Source: Nitrosospira sp. Nsp14 (GTDB lineage: Bacteria; Pseudomonadota; Gammaproteobacteria; Burkholderiales; Nitrosomonadaceae). Taken from it: a DNA stretch of 64,000 nucleotides. Shown in pieces: positions 18,076 through 28,877 of this stretch. Each line of letters opens with the position of its first letter. The stretch's first letter is position 1. The notes beneath the pieces were generated by a model that searched no databases, had not been told where the DNA came from, and saw nothing but the letters and a program-made list of their open reading frames with translations. The stretch spans positions 161,094-225,093 of the forward strand of contig NZ_FOPV01000002.1 in the NCBI RefSeq assembly GCF_900113575.1. The letters run 5' to 3'. The translations under genes were made by a program, and so were the position numbers.

Positions 18076-20937
18076 TCATTGGCACGACTCACACCCGGGA
18101 TCATCGATAGCGCAAAGCTTGACATCGGTGGCCGGCACCATCGCGCTCATGCCCGCCATGTTCCCCTCGGCCACTGCATTCAAGGAACCGGCACCGATAG
18201 TCGATTTTTCCGCTGACGTTGCTGCCAAGGAGCGCAGGTAATAGGTGGTTTTCAGGCCGCGCAGCCAAGCCAATTTATAAGTTTCATCAATTTTCTTTCC
18301 GGAAACGCCTGCCATATAAATATTCAGCGACTGCGCCTGATCAATCCATTTTTGCCGCCGCGCCGCGGCTTCAATCAACCATTGAGGGTCAATCTCAAAG
18401 GCGGTGGCATACAGTTGGCGTATATCGGCGGGGACCCGGTCTATCCTGCTTAACGAGCCATCAAAATACTTGAGATCGGAAAGCATCACCTCATCCCAGA
18501 GCCCAAGCTTTTTCAGATCGTATACGAGGTATTTGTGTACCGTGGTGAAATCGCCCGACAAATTGGCCTTGACGTACAGATTGGTGAAGGAAGGCTCGAT
18601 GCTCGCGGAAACGCCCACGATGTTAGAGATGGTTGCGGTTGGCGCAATCGCCAGACAATTGGAATTACGCATTCCGTACTGTCTGATGCGCTCGCGCAAC
18701 GGCTCCCAGTCCAGCGTGGAGGTTCGGTCTACCTCGACATACCCACCCCGTTCTTCAAGCAGCAGATCGAGACTATCCTGCGGCAGAATGCCGCGATCCC
18801 ATAGACTGCCGCGATAAGAGGCGTAACGGCCGCGCTCTTCGGCCAGTTCGGTCGAAGCCCAATAGGCGTGATAGGCGACCGCTTCCATTGCGTGATCGGC
18901 GAATTCCACCGCCTCGTTCGAAGCGTAGGGGATACGCATCATGTGCAGGCAATCCTGAAAACCCATGATCCCCAGTCCTACCGGACGATGCTTGAGATTC
19001 GAGTTGCGCGCCTTCGGCACGGCGTAGAAGTTGATATCAATCACATTATCCAGCATGCGCATGGCAGTGCGCACAGTCCGCTTGAGCTTGCCTGCGTCCA
19101 ATTCGCCTGCATCATTGATGTGCGCGGCCAAGTTGACGGAGCCGAGGTTGCACACGGCGATTTCATGCTCATTGGTATTGAGCGTGATCTCGGTGCAGAG
19201 ATTTGAACTATGCACCACGCCAACATGGTTCTGCGGGGAACGAACATTGCAGGCGTCCTTGAAAGTGATCCACGGATGGCCCGTTTCGAACAGCATGCTC
19301 AGCATCTTGCGCCACAGCTGTTGCGCCGGAATCTTTTTGTGCAGGATCAGTTCGCCGCTCGCTGCTTTCTCCTCATAGGCAAGATAGGCTTTTTCAAACT
19401 CCTTGCCGTATTTATCGTGGAGATCGGGCACATCGGAGGGAGAAAATAGTGTCCATTCACCTCCTTCCATCACCCGTTTCATGAACAGATCGGGAACCCA
19501 GGTGGCGGTGTCCATATCATGAGTGCGGCGGCGGTCATCGCCGGTGTTCTTGCGCAGGTCCAGGAATTCCTCGATGTCCAGATGCCATGATTCCAGATAG
19601 GCGCACACCGCGCCCTTGCGCTTTCCGCCCTGATTCACCGCTACTGCGGTGTCGGATACAACTTTCAGGAATGGCACGATACCTTGAGATTTGCCGTTAG
19701 TGCCCTTGATGCGCGCGCCCATTGCCCGGACTGGCGTCCAGTCGTTGCCCAACCCTCCAGCGTATTTTGCCAGCAGCGCATTTTCCTTGATGGATTCGTA
19801 AATGCCGTCCAGATTATCCGGCACCGTGGTGAGATAGCATGACGACAGTTGGGAGCGTCGTGTGCCGGAATTGAACAGCGTCGGGGTGGAACTCATGAAA
19901 TCAAAACTCGACAGCACATGGTAGAACTCGATGGCGCGTCCTTCCCGGTCGATTTCGTTCAACGCCAGCCCCATTGCTACACGCATGAAAAACGTCTGCG
20001 GCAGTTCAATGCGGTGTTCGCGCACGTGCAGGAAATACCGGTCATACAGGTTTTGCAGACCCAGATAGCCGAACTTGAGGTCGCGACTGGAGTCCAGCGC
20101 CTTGGCCAGTCGCGGCAGATCGAATTGTGCCAGACGCTCATCCAGCAACTCGGCCTCGATCCCACGTTTGATGAATTGGGGAAAATACTCCGCATAGCGG
20201 TCCGTCATTTCCTGCTGCAGGGCCTCTTCGCCCAGCACCTCAAGACGGAGGTTGTGCAGCAGCAACCTTGCCGTGACGTAGCTGTATGCAGGTTCTTTTT
20301 CGATTAATGCGCGCGCCGACAAGACGAGGGATCTGCGAACCTCATCCATCGGGACCCCGTCGTACAAATCTTTCAAAGTGGCCTTGAGTATCACGGGACC
20401 GTTCACTACGTCGCCTAGGCCCTCGCAGCAGGACTCGATCAATGTCAGCAGCCTGCTTGTGTCAAGCTGCGTTTTACGGCCGTCTTCCAGCACGTTCAGA
20501 ACATGGGCCGCTTCCGCGGCAGCGATTTCTTTGTGCTGCGCACGCTTGCGCGCGCGATCCTCGCGGTAGAGCACATAAGCGCGGGCGACATCGTGTTCTC
20601 CCGAGCGCATCAATGCCAGCTCGACCTGATCCTGGATATCTTCAATATGGAAAGTTCCGCCCGAAGGCTGGCGGCGAATCAATGCATTTACCACGTCGTC
20701 GGTCAGCCGGGCCACCACCTCGCGCACCCGGGCGGAAGCCGCACCCTGGCCGCCATTAACGGCGATGAATGCCTTGGTCATGGCAATGGAAATCTTGCTT
20801 GGCTCGAACGCGGCCACGGAGCCATTGCGGCGAATGATCTTGTATTGAGAATAGCGCGCATCCTGGCCGGATAGGGGGGACGAAACCTCGTATCCGGTTA
20901 TCGCCGGGCGGGCTGTATGGTCTGTAGCAAGCTGCAT
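18076..20937 (-). CDS. nrdA: Class Ia ribonucleotide reductase, alpha subunit
   Basis: Reduces ribonucleoside diphosphates to deoxy forms with NrdB. The 953-residue protein carries an N-terminal ATP-cone (starting [16 protein letters not shown] at about 34) for dATP feedback, the active-site cysteines in SQLSSCYL and AVCNLGSVN, and the C-terminal redox pair CESC that re-reduces the active site. It is longer than E. coli NrdA (761) mainly at the N-terminus and in insertions, as in other betaproteobacteria. GAGGAGG precedes the ATG. Upstream lie two NrdR-like boxes, so repression by NrdR is likely. Confidence 0.97.
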   Translation of the reverse strand: MQLATDHTARPAITGYEVSSPLSGQDARYSQYKIIRRNGSVAAFEPSKISIAMTKAFIAVNGGQGAASARVREVVARLTDDVVNALIRRQPSGGTFHIEDIQDQVELALMRSGEHDVARAYVLYREDRARKRAQHKEIAAAEAAHVLNVLEDGRKTQLDTSRLLTLIESCCEGLGDVVNGPVILKATLKDLYDGVPMDEVRRSLVLSARALIEKEPAYSYVTARLLLHNLRLEVLGEEALQQEMTDRYAEYFPQFIKRGIEAELLDERLAQFDLPRLAKALDSSRDLKFGYLGLQNLYDRYFLHVREHRIELPQTFFMRVAMGLALNEIDREGRAIEFYHVLSSFDFMSSTPTLFNSGTRRSQLSSCYLTTVPDNLDGIYESIKENALLAKYAGGLGNDWTPVRAMGARIKGTNGKSQGIVPFLKVVSDTAVAVNQGGKRKGAVCAYLESWHLDIEEFLDLRKNTGDDRRRTHDMDTATWVPDLFMKRVMEGGEWTLFSPSDVPDLHDKYGKEFEKAYLAYEEKAASGELILHKKIPAQQLWRKMLSMLFETGHPWITFKDACNVRSPQNHVGVVHSSNLCTEITLNTNEHEIAVCNLGSVNLAAHINDAGELDAGKLKRTVRTAMRMLDNVIDINFYAVPKARNSNLKHRPVGLGIMGFQDCLHMMRIPYASNEAVEFADHAMEAVAYHAYWASTELAEERGRYASYRGSLWDRGILPQDSLDLLLEERGGYVEVDRTSTLDWEPLRERIRQYGMRNSNCLAIAPTATISNIVGVSASIEPSFTNLYVKANLSGDFTTVHKYLVYDLKKLGLWDEVMLSDLKYFDGSLSRIDRVPADIRQLYATAFEIDPQWLIEAAARRQKWIDQAQSLNIYMAGVSGKKIDETYKLAWLRGLKTTYYLRSLAATSAEKSTIGAGSLNAVAEGNMAGMSAMVPATDVKLCAIDDPGCESCQ

Positions 20938-21022
20938 CTTGGAACCTCCTCATCTATATGGGAAAGGGCGATTTCCCCGCGGTTGAAGCTGAATGATTTT
21001 TATCGCCTAACAACTACAAACC

Positions 21023-21068
21023 ACTACATCTAGTATTTAAATTGATCAATGTTTACTAATAGTAGTAC
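21023..21068 (-). promoter_or_regulatory. Tandem NrdR-like operator boxes upstream of nrdA
   Basis: Two elements of form ACTA-N4-TAGT occur at 21023-21034 and 21055-21066, 32 bp apart start to start, about three helical turns. The first matches the published NrdR box (ACACWATATMTWGT) at 11 of 14 positions on the minus strand; the second is weaker but keeps both palindromic arms. Position (about 90-130 bp before the nrdA start) and spacing fit NrdR repression of nrdAB. Confidence 0.65.
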
Positions 21069-21239
21069 CGGGAGCGGATTTGTGCAACCCTTTTGTTACC
21101 CGTTGCAAAAGGATTTTTACGCGATCGAGGCGGCGCCTCGGCCGCGTAATTCCCGACTTCATTTGAGCCAATTCAGCCTGTAATCTACCCCTCCGGGGAG
21201 TTGTGGCCCGTGAATGGAACTTCCGTACGCGCGGCGCTC

Positions 21240-22400
21240 TTAATGCTTGCCCATGTCTCGCATATCCATGTCGCCGCCGCTGCGGTGTTCATTGGTGTCC
21301 GGCGGATTCGAGCCCGGTGCTTCTCGTGCCATTTCCAAAGCTTCGCGAATCTGCTCCGGGTTGCGGGCGCGCAAGCCTTCGGCCAGGGTTCGAGATGCAT
21401 CCAACCGGTGTTCAGCATAATGGCGCAGCTTTTCCGCCATCGCTGCCGAAGGAAGGGCTGGATTTGCCGGAAGCTGCGAAAGCTGCTCAAAACTTTCTTC
21501 ATAAGGATCGCTCACAGCGGCGTCGATCCGTCCCGCCAGTTCCTCGAAGGAAATATTCCCGCCCTTGCCCTCATCGAGTATCTTCTGCCAAGCCCGGCTG
21601 ATTGCAAGGTCATCGCGGAGGAATTCTCTGATTTCCTTGCGGGTGAGCAATTCTTCGCTCCATCGGTAAGCAGGGGCGGGGATGTGACTGATCAGAACAG
21701 CAATTCCAATTGCAAAAGCACCCCCTGCGGTCATACGGTTGCGATAAGATACACGACCTCTTGACTCGGCGGCAGGCGTAAACACTACCCCACCAAGCGC
21801 GCCAGCCAGGAAGCCGCCAATATGCGCGGCGTTGTCGATGCCGGTGATCACAAAGCCAAGGACAAGACTGACGGTTGCGAAACCTGCCGCCCCCCAGAAA
21901 AACCATCGAAAATCACGAGGATGCAGGTTACGGCGCTCCCGCCAGAGGAATACCAGCAGGGCACCATAAATGCCGAAAATCGCCCCGGACGCGCCGCCGG
22001 ATATGGCTAATCCTTTATTTGCTACCAGCGACAAAAGATTGCCTGTCAGCCCGCTGGCAAAATAGATGGCAGTGAAGCGAACAGGCCCATACATCCGCTC
22101 GACCAGCTGGCCTCCATCCCAAAGCGCCCAAAGATTAAGCCCGAGATGAATAATGCCAAAATGAAGAAACATGGCCGTACCCAGGCGCCACCATTCTCCA
22201 TCCTGCGTAGCCGGGCCAAAGTTCGCCCCCCAAGCCAATTGCACACTGTTCGATGAGTGCCATAAACCCGCGCCGCCGGCAAGCATGGCCACGAAGACAA
22301 TCAGGTTGATGGCTACGAGCAGCTTGGTTACGGGTATGCCACGCGCCTGCCGGGAAAGAAGATCTTGGAGAGAGAGCATGGGATGGTGGACCGTGGACAC
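21240..22400 (-). CDS. Rhomboid-family intramembrane serine protease
   Basis: A membrane protease of 386 residues. Six hydrophobic helices lie between about residues 22 and 240; the catalytic Ser is in GGASGAIFG, and the catalytic His in DNAAHIGGF. The conserved HxxxN in FGIIHLGLNLWALW is also present. A cytoplasmic or periplasmic C-terminal tail of about 130 residues is rich in Glu/Ala/Arg helices and ends with a His/Met/Asp-rich segment. The start could be the GTG at 22400 or the ATG at 22379; no strong RBS decides between them. Confidence 0.92.
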   Translation of the reverse strand: MSTVHHPMLSLQDLLSRQARGIPVTKLLVAINLIVFVAMLAGGAGLWHSSNSVQLAWGANFGPATQDGEWWRLGTAMFLHFGIIHLGLNLWALWDGGQLVERMYGPVRFTAIYFASGLTGNLLSLVANKGLAISGGASGAIFGIYGALLVFLWRERRNLHPRDFRWFFWGAAGFATVSLVLGFVITGIDNAAHIGGFLAGALGGVVFTPAAESRGRVSYRNRMTAGGAFAIGIAVLISHIPAPAYRWSEELLTRKEIREFLRDDLAISRAWQKILDEGKGGNISFEELAGRIDAAVSDPYEESFEQLSQLPANPALPSAAMAEKLRHYAEHRLDASRTLAEGLRARNPEQIREALEMAREAPGSNPPDTNEHRSGGDMDMRDMGKH

Positions 22401-22490
22401 GTTGTCCGGGAAGCATTATGCTGCATTACGACAAAGCCTGGCTAAGCTAAATGGAACGGGAACACCTCTCTATTCCAGTCCGGGCATCGG

Positions 22491-23819
22491 TTGACGGATG
22501 CCATCAGGCTGGCGCAATATCAGCGGATGGCCGTTCTATATGATCAGATGGCACGGTGCGGATTTGGTTGCAGAAACTCGATTTCCGCGGGTTGTATAGC
22601 ACCGTTGGCCATCGCACTGCTGCTTGTCCTGATGTTCGCGCCCTTGTCTCTCCATGCGCAAGGGCGCATTCAATTACCCCGCACCGGGTTGACGCCGGAT
22701 GATCTCGGGGTCATCGTCAACGATAGCGATCCGCTATCACGGCAAATCGCGGACTATTATCAGAAGGCGCGCGGTATTCCGTCGGAAAACATGATCCACC
22801 TGCGGTTTCCCGTCGGGCGGGACACGCTTTCCAGAGACGAGTTCCAGCAATTAAAGGCCGAGATCGACCACGCGGCGCCTGCCCACATTCAGGCCTACGC
22901 TGTGGCGTGGACCACTCCCTACCGGGTGGATTGCATGTCTCTGACCTCGGCGCTGGCTTTTGGTTTTGATGAACGTTACTGCTCATCCAGTTGCGGCCCG
23001 ACGCAACCCAGCCCTTATTTCAATTCTCCCAGCCAGCACCCCGCCAGCGATCATAAACTGCGGCCCTCCATGATGCTCGCCGGTGTTGACTTCCAACAGG
23101 TCAAATCACTCATTGACCGCGGCGTTGCTGCCGACCACAGTTTTCCACCGGGGCGTGCTTACCTGGTCGTTACCGCCGACAAGGCGCGTAGCGTCCGCGC
23201 GGTCAATTTCGAACTTGCCGCAAAAGAATTGGACCGTGTTTTTCCGGTCGAAATTATCGAGAGTGAAGCCATTGCAAACCGTCGTGATATTCTCTTCTAC
23301 TTCACCGGCAGGATCCATGTGCCGCAACTCGATACGCTGGGGTTCCTACCGGGAGCGCTGGCGGATCATCTGACTTCCACTGGCGGGCAACTGACGGGTC
23401 TGGGCCAGATGAGTAGTCTACGCTGGCTGGAAGCGGGGGCTACGGCAAGCTACGGCACGGTGGTGGAACCTTGCAATCATCTGCAAAAATTTCCGTTTCC
23501 CGGCATTGCCATGTTTCACTACGCACTCGGCGCAACCGCAATCGAAGCTTACTGGAAAAGCGTTGCTTGGCCGGGCGAGGGCGTGTTCGTGGGCGAGCCG
23601 CTATCCCAGCCATTTGCGCCTGATCTCAAGGAGGTTCGTCCCGGCCAGTTCGAGCTCCAGATTTTTTCGCCGCGTGAAACCCGGCTCCGCATCGAGCGAT
23701 CCCAGTCCGCTGCCGGACCATTCCAGCCGGTTGCGCAGCAAACAAAGATACGCCGTGGCGCCAACCGCGTGCGTTTCAAGTTTTCCGATCCAGAAGGCTA
23801 TCTCCGGCTGCGCTGGTAA
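22491..23819 (+). CDS. TIGR03790-family exported protein
   Basis: This 442-residue protein fits the uncharacterised TIGR03790 family, seen in some environmental bacteria, by its VIVNDSDPLSRQIADYYQKARGIP opening (read in parts), YAVAWTTPYRVDC and GATASYGTVVEPC motifs. A hydrophobic stretch (APLAIALLLVLMFAPLSLHA) predicts export with cleavage after a LHA site. Translation may start at an internal Met (position 13) giving a more usual signal peptide. The last 60 residues look like a small beta domain. The biochemical role is unknown. Confidence 0.82.
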   Translation: MTDAIRLAQYQRMAVLYDQMARCGFGCRNSISAGCIAPLAIALLLVLMFAPLSLHAQGRIQLPRTGLTPDDLGVIVNDSDPLSRQIADYYQKARGIPSENMIHLRFPVGRDTLSRDEFQQLKAEIDHAAPAHIQAYAVAWTTPYRVDCMSLTSALAFGFDERYCSSSCGPTQPSPYFNSPSQHPASDHKLRPSMMLAGVDFQQVKSLIDRGVAADHSFPPGRAYLVVTADKARSVRAVNFELAAKELDRVFPVEIIESEAIANRRDILFYFTGRIHVPQLDTLGFLPGALADHLTSTGGQLTGLGQMSSLRWLEAGATASYGTVVEPCNHLQKFPFPGIAMFHYALGATAIEAYWKSVAWPGEGVFVGEPLSQPFAPDLKEVRPGQFELQIFSPRETRLRIERSQSAAGPFQPVAQQTKIRRGANRVRFKFSDPEGYLRLRW

Positions 23820-23953
23820 CGGAGCGTTCAGAATCGGCGATCGTGTGATTACGCCGCAACTCCACACCTCGCGGGTCGTTTGCTTTTACCCGTTTTGTTC
23901 ATGATTGAGATGGCGCCTGTGATCAAACCCAGCTTAATACATTCCGATGCCGT

Positions 23954-23959
23954 TATAAT
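23954..23959 (+). promoter_or_regulatory. Candidate -10 box for argS
   Basis: A perfect TATAAT lies 41 bp before the argS ATG. The hexamer 17 bp upstream is poor, and there is no clear Shine-Dalgarno sequence before argS. Confidence 0.4.
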
Positions 23960-24000
23960 AACGGGTGCATAAAATATGAGCGCCGCCACAACACGCAGCC

Positions 24001-25746
24001 ATGAATTCATCCATCCAGCCCAACTTCAAATCCCACTTTGCCGAAATTCTGCGCCCTGTCTTGAGCGATATGACGCCGTCCGGCCTCGATGTCGACATAG
24101 AATTCTCACGCCCAAAGCAGGCGAGCCACGGCGATTATTCCTGCAATCTGGCGATGCAGCTCGCCAAGCCGCTGCGCCGCAGCCCGCGGGATATCGCCGC
24201 CTCTCTTGCGGACGCGCTGTTGGCGTCGCCTTACCTGGAAAAAGTCGAAATCGCGGGCGCGGGTTTTATCAATCTGTTTCTTACCACTTCGGTTAAACAG
24301 CAGTTCCCGCAATACGTGCTGAAAGGCGGTGCGACGTTTGGTCATGTCGATGTCGGTGCTGGGAAAAAAATACAGGTGGAATTCGTGTCGGCCAACCCTA
24401 CCGGCCCACTGCACGTAGGGCATGGACGCGGCGCGGCGTTTGGCGCCAGCCTTGCCAATGTGCTCGCGGCCGGGGGGTACACCGTCACTCGCGAGTACTA
24501 TGTCAACGATGCAGGGCGGCAGATGGATATTCTGGCGCTCTCCACCTGGCTGCGTTACCTGGAGCTGAATGGGATTGCCATACGCTTTCCCGGCAATGCT
24601 TACCAGGGCGAATACGTGCGCGATATGGCGCGGTTGATTCACAAGGCGCACGCCGGTCGATATGTGCATGAGCCGGATTTGGTGTTTGAAGGTGCGCCGC
24701 TGCAAGAGAATGATGCCGAAGCAGTGCTCGACGGCTTGATTGCCAACGCAAAAAAGCTGCTGGGACAGGACTACGCGTACATACACAGTTTCGTTCTGAC
24801 CGAGCAGTTAGGCGACTGTCGGAACGATCTGATGGAATTCGGTGTAGTCTTCGACACTTGGTTTTCGGAGCAATCCTTGTTCGATAGCGGCGCGGTTGCT
24901 TCTGCTGTTCAACTGCTCGAACAAGGAAGTTACCTGTACCAGCAGGACGGCGCGAAGTGGTTCCGTTCTACCGATTTTGGCGATGAAAAAGATCGGGTGG
25001 TACAGCGTGAAAACGGACAGTTCACATATTTCGCTTCCGATATTGCGTACCATATCAACAAGTTTCAGCGCGGCTTCGAATGCGTTATCGACGTTTGGGG
25101 GGCAGATCATCACGGCTACATTCCCCGCGTAAAAGGCGCGTTGCGGGCACTGGCGCTCGATCCGGCAAAGCTCGAAATAGCCCTGGTGCAATTCGCGGTG
25201 CTCTACCGCGACGGAAAAAAAGCGCCGATGTCCACGCGGGCCGGAGAGTTTGTGACCTTGCGTGAGTTGCGCCAGGAAGTGGGCAACGATGCGGCGCGAT
25301 TTTTTTATGTATTGCGTAAAAGTGACCAGCATCTGGACTTCGATCTCGACTTGGCCAAGTCGCAAAGCAACGATAACCCGGTGTATTACGTGCAATACGC
25401 CCACGCCAGAGTTTGCAGCGTGCTGGAGCAGTGGGGTGAAGACTCCTCCGTACTGGTCGCGGCGGATATGTCCCCGCTAACAAATGCAGTGGAGCTATCG
25501 CTGCTGCAAAAGCTGATCGATTATCCGGAATTGGTGGAAGCGGCAGCCCGAGAACTTTCCCCTCATCTGATCGCTTTCTATCTCAGGGAACTGGCAGGCG
25601 AGTTTCACAGTTACTATAATGCAACACGGTTCCTCGTCCCGGATATCCCGCTCCGGCTCGCCCGGTTGGGGCTGGTTGCCGCGATACGGCAAGTGTTGAG
25701 CAACGGGTTAAAGCTGCTGGGTGTAAGCGCACCCGCGAAAATGTAG
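24001..25746 (+). CDS. argS: Arginyl-tRNA synthetase
   Basis: Class I aminoacyl-tRNA synthetase charging tRNA-Arg. The 581-residue protein has the N-terminal tRNA D-arm-binding domain, the HIGH-type motif HVGH inside ANPTGPLHVGHGRG, and the family's altered KMSKS motif (PMSTRAGEF). The C-terminal helical DALR anticodon domain includes LSLLQKLIDYPE and HSYYNATRFL. Length is normal. A SPOR-domain gene follows after 21 bp. Confidence 0.98.
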   Translation: MNSSIQPNFKSHFAEILRPVLSDMTPSGLDVDIEFSRPKQASHGDYSCNLAMQLAKPLRRSPRDIAASLADALLASPYLEKVEIAGAGFINLFLTTSVKQQFPQYVLKGGATFGHVDVGAGKKIQVEFVSANPTGPLHVGHGRGAAFGASLANVLAAGGYTVTREYYVNDAGRQMDILALSTWLRYLELNGIAIRFPGNAYQGEYVRDMARLIHKAHAGRYVHEPDLVFEGAPLQENDAEAVLDGLIANAKKLLGQDYAYIHSFVLTEQLGDCRNDLMEFGVVFDTWFSEQSLFDSGAVASAVQLLEQGSYLYQQDGAKWFRSTDFGDEKDRVVQRENGQFTYFASDIAYHINKFQRGFECVIDVWGADHHGYIPRVKGALRALALDPAKLEIALVQFAVLYRDGKKAPMSTRAGEFVTLRELRQEVGNDAARFFYVLRKSDQHLDFDLDLAKSQSNDNPVYYVQYAHARVCSVLEQWGEDSSVLVAADMSPLTNAVELSLLQKLIDYPELVEAAARELSPHLIAFYLRELAGEFHSYYNATRFLVPDIPLRLARLGLVAAIRQVLSNGLKLLGVSAPAKM

Positions 25747-25767
25747 GATGCCCATGATTGACTTTTT

Positions 25768-26364
25768 ATGAGCCGCGATTATAAAACGCGCCCAAACTCT
25801 TCGGTTTTCGGCAAAGATAAGAATGCGCTTCTCCTGGGGTTGTTTATCGGCTATGCCTTGGGCCTGCTCAGCGCGATCGGCACATGGATGTACATCAACA
25901 AGGGACCCAGTCCATTTATTTCCCAGGAAAGGTCGCGCAGCACCGAACCCCTGGGCGCCATGAACCAGACCGAAAAGAAGGCCGGGGGCAGTGACGATAA
26001 TGGCGTCAAGGCCCCGGATGGGAAGCCGCGTTTTGAATTCTACAAAATTCTGCCCGGCAGCGAAGAACCGGTAACAGATCAACAACTCAAGCAAGCGGCT
26101 CAACGGCCCTCGGTCCAGGATAAGTATTTTCTTCAGGCAGGATCGTTCCAGAAGGCTGAGGATGCGGACAATCTGAAAGCGAAGCTTGCGATGATAGGGA
26201 TCGAAGCAACCGTTCAAGCCGCCGACCTGCCGGGGAAAGGGTTGTGGCACCGCGTGCGTGTGGGACCCTTTTCCAGCGTCGCGGCAATGAACGAGGTGCG
26301 TGCCTCACTGCACCAAAATGGTGTTCAGAGCAGTATTATCAAGGTTAACGACGCGGTGCGGTAA
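25768..26364 (+). CDS. SPOR-domain inner membrane protein
   Basis: A 198-residue bitopic membrane protein: a short basic cytoplasmic tail, one membrane helix (about 25-47, LLLGLFIGYALGLLSAIGTW), a linker, and a C-terminal SPOR domain (about 112-192, beginning KYFLQAGSFQKAEDADNL) of the kind that binds denuded glycan strands at the division septum. It is FtsN-like in layout. The argS-SPOR order is frequent in betaproteobacteria, and dsbA follows. Confidence 0.92.
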   Translation: MSRDYKTRPNSSVFGKDKNALLLGLFIGYALGLLSAIGTWMYINKGPSPFISQERSRSTEPLGAMNQTEKKAGGSDDNGVKAPDGKPRFEFYKILPGSEEPVTDQQLKQAAQRPSVQDKYFLQAGSFQKAEDADNLKAKLAMIGIEATVQAADLPGKGLWHRVRVGPFSSVAAMNEVRASLHQNGVQSSIIKVNDAVR

Positions 26365-26693
26365 AAGGATCATGCAATGTTGCCGGCGAACCCCGGCGTT
26401 GAGAAATCTCTGAATCCATGCGCCGCGAACCGCGTCGCTGGTAGAATGCCCACGATCATCAGCCAGCGAAGAGCTTCAGGACAATACCCGCGACCCCATT
26501 ACGGTGTGCCTCGGCTTATTCCACCCCGCTTGCGGGTTCCTGGATCACCTCCGGGTAGGCTTCGCGGCGGGCTTCCATGGAAGGGAGACGCAGCATCTGG
26601 ATTGGGGTTTTCGTCTTTTTTACGCAGCCTACCCTCGTGGTGGGGGCTTCGATTTTCGTGTTCTTGTTCCTGCCTATTTCAAGGAGAAAAACG
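26365..26693. other. Intergenic region before dsbA
   Basis: A 329-bp stretch between the SPOR gene and dsbA. The reading frame of dsbA is open far into it, but that part has no RBS and no DsbA likeness. I see no other gene; it probably holds the dsbA promoter. Confidence 0.5.
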
Positions 26694-27335
26694 ATGAATT
26701 TATTGCGGGCTCTGGCGACAATCCTCTTACTGACGGGCATGAGCGCAGCCGGTATTTCCAGCGCTCGCGCCGAGATAGCCGAAGGGAGGGATTACACGGT
26801 CCTGTCTCATCCTCAGCCGGCGGACGAAAAGAGCATTGAAGTTATCGAATTCTTCTGGTACGGCTGCCCGCACTGCTACGAACTTCATCCGCGCATAAAG
26901 GCCTGGCTTAAACGGATGCCAAACGACGTAAGCTTTCGTTATGTTCCCGCTGTCTTTCGTGCTAACTGGATTCCCGGCGCTAAAACTTTTTACGCGTTGG
27001 AAGCGCTTGGCGTGAGAGATAAACTGCATGACAACGTCTACGACGCTATCCATCGCGACAAGATTGATCTGACCAAGGACGAAGTACTGTTCGACTGGAT
27101 TGCCAAACAAGGGGTGGACCGGCAGAAGTTCATCGATGCCTACAATTCCTTCGCCGTTCAGAACCAGGTAACGCGAACCACCGGCATGTCCAAGGACTAT
27201 GGGTTGTCGGGGGTTCCGGCCGTGGTGGTCGATGGCAAGTACGTTACTAGTGGCAGGATGGGCAGCACGCCCGATGACACCATTCGGACAATGGAAGAAT
27301 TAATCGAAAAAGTGCGAAAAACAAGGAAGAAATAG
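26694..27335 (+). CDS. dsbA: Thiol:disulfide interchange protein DsbA
   Basis: Periplasmic oxidant that introduces disulfides into exported proteins. The 213-residue protein has a signal peptide ending SARA, a thioredoxin fold with active site CPHC in FFWYGCPHCYEL, and the cis-Pro in SGVPAVVV. The ATG at 26694 is chosen over an upstream in-frame start because AAGGAG lies 7 bases before it and a proper signal peptide then begins the protein. A dsbC gene also occurs in this window at 37.8 kb. Confidence 0.95.
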   Translation: MNLLRALATILLLTGMSAAGISSARAEIAEGRDYTVLSHPQPADEKSIEVIEFFWYGCPHCYELHPRIKAWLKRMPNDVSFRYVPAVFRANWIPGAKTFYALEALGVRDKLHDNVYDAIHRDKIDLTKDEVLFDWIAKQGVDRQKFIDAYNSFAVQNQVTRTTGMSKDYGLSGVPAVVVDGKYVTSGRMGSTPDDTIRTMEELIEKVRKTRKK

Positions 27336-27415
27336 AAGGTGCCAATGCTGGATCGGGTGAGCAGTTTTTCCAGCCGGACCGTAACTTTTCGTAAGAACCG
27401 GCTCGATAATTCGAA

Positions 27416-28168
27416 GTGCTACTGAAGGTCATCATTAGCGGCGCATCCAGCGGGTTGGGGCGCGCCCTAGCGCAACATTACGCGGAAATGGGCGCGACGC
27501 TCGGGCTGATCGCGAGGCGGCGTGACCTGCTTGAGGTACTGGCCGAGGAATTACCATGTACTTCGGTTTATGGGGCTGATGTGCGGGATGCGGGGGCAAT
27601 GCAGGCGGCGGCGCAGGATTTCACGCATCGCTACGGTTGTCCCGACATCGTCATCGCCAATGCCGGTATCAGCCGGGGGACGTTGACGGCCTATGCCGAG
27701 GATAACGAAGTGTTCGAGGACATCCTCGCCACGAATGTCCTGGGTATGGTCAACCTCTTTCAGCCCTTTATGGCCTCGATGCAGTCAACTGGACGCGGCA
27801 GCCTGGTGGGCATTGCGAGCGTCGCGGGGTATCGCGGCCTGCCGGGCGGCGGAGCTTACTCGGCTTCCAAAGCGGCCGCTATCAAATATCTTGAGAGCCT
27901 GCGTGTAGAGATGCACGGAAGCGGATTGTCGGTCATTACCATTTGCCCTGGCTATATCGTCACCCCAATGACGGCAAATAACCCCTACCGCATGCCTTTT
28001 ATCCTGACGGCGGAAGTTGTGGCGGCAAGAATTGCGCGCGTCATTGAGAACAAGACCTTGTTTGCCATCATCCCCTGGCAGATGGCAATGGTGGCGCGAG
28101 TCCTGAACCTGCTACCCAACTTTCTTTATGACCGCATGTTCGCCAATGCGCCGCGCAAGCCGCGATGA
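27416..28168 (+). CDS. Short-chain dehydrogenase/reductase
   Basis: A classical SDR oxidoreductase of 250 residues. The NAD(P) motif GASSGLG is at 9-15, the NAG structural motif in IANAGIS, and the catalytic Tyr-x3-Lys in YSASKAA. A C-terminal hydrophobic stretch (IPWQMAMVARVLNLLPNFLY) suggests membrane attachment. The substrate cannot be told. The start is a GTG with only a weak RBS, but no better start precedes the Rossmann motif. Confidence 0.88.
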   Translation: MLLKVIISGASSGLGRALAQHYAEMGATLGLIARRRDLLEVLAEELPCTSVYGADVRDAGAMQAAAQDFTHRYGCPDIVIANAGISRGTLTAYAEDNEVFEDILATNVLGMVNLFQPFMASMQSTGRGSLVGIASVAGYRGLPGGGAYSASKAAAIKYLESLRVEMHGSGLSVITICPGYIVTPMTANNPYRMPFILTAEVVAARIARVIENKTLFAIIPWQMAMVARVLNLLPNFLYDRMFANAPRKPR

Positions 28169-28299
28169 CAGCGAAGCCGGTCGATGCTCGATTCGTTTTG
28201 AGTTTGGCATACACGGCCATGCAACGTGCCGCTGTTGAAAGTAGGTCGAAGGTACGGTAAAACGTACGAAACATGCGCTTGTTACAGGGAGTGTTACCA

Positions 28300-28776
28300 A
28301 TGATTGAAAAAGCCATTTTCGGAGCCGGTTGTTTCTGGGGCGTGGAGGCTGCCTTTCGTGCCGTCGAGGGCGTCCGCGAGGCGATATGCGGCTATTCTGG
28401 GGGACACACGAAAAACCCGACTTATCATGATGTCTGCACCGGCCAAACGGGGCACGCGGAAGTGGTGCAAGTCGAATACGATCCGTTGCGGGTCAGCTAC
28501 GATGCATTACTCGACGTATTCTGGAATTGCCATAATCCAACCACGCTCAACCGTCAGGGGCCGGATATTGGCTCGCAGTATCGCTCGGCAATATTTTTTT
28601 ATACGCCCGAGCAGGAAGCCGCGGCGCGAGCTTCCAGACAGAAGCAGGAGCAACTCGGACGTTGGCGCGGTCCGATTGTCACCGAAATCTTGGCTGCCAG
28701 CGAGTTTTACCCCGCCGAGGAGTACCACCAACGCTATTTCGAAAAGCGCGGTATTTCCGGACACTGTCGCAATTAA
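28300..28776 (+). CDS. msrA: Peptide methionine-S-sulfoxide reductase MsrA
   Basis: Repairs methionine-S-sulfoxide in proteins. The catalytic Cys is in GCFWG (Cys11 of the 158-residue product), followed by [11 protein letters not shown] and the [15 protein letters not shown] substrate-pocket region (read in parts). ATG 28300 is preferred to an in-frame ATG 27 bp upstream because GGGAG lies 8 bases before it and the family begins at this point. It is convergent with cca. Confidence 0.96.
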   Translation: MIEKAIFGAGCFWGVEAAFRAVEGVREAICGYSGGHTKNPTYHDVCTGQTGHAEVVQVEYDPLRVSYDALLDVFWNCHNPTTLNRQGPDIGSQYRSAIFFYTPEQEAAARASRQKQEQLGRWRGPIVTEILAASEFYPAEEYHQRYFEKRGISGHCRN

Positions 28777-28877
28777 ATGGGCACAGGCCCGCCGCATCGG
28801 ACTTGAAGACGAACGATCGTTTGCGTCTTATTGCATCGGCCAGAAGTCGTCAGAAGCAACAGCCAGAAGCTATAAAA

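Noticed and set aside
18030..18125. N-terminal extension of nrdB into the nrdA 3' end
   Set aside because: The extension starts at a non-ATG codon and encodes residues unlike NrdB, while ATG 18029 has a clear AAGGAG.
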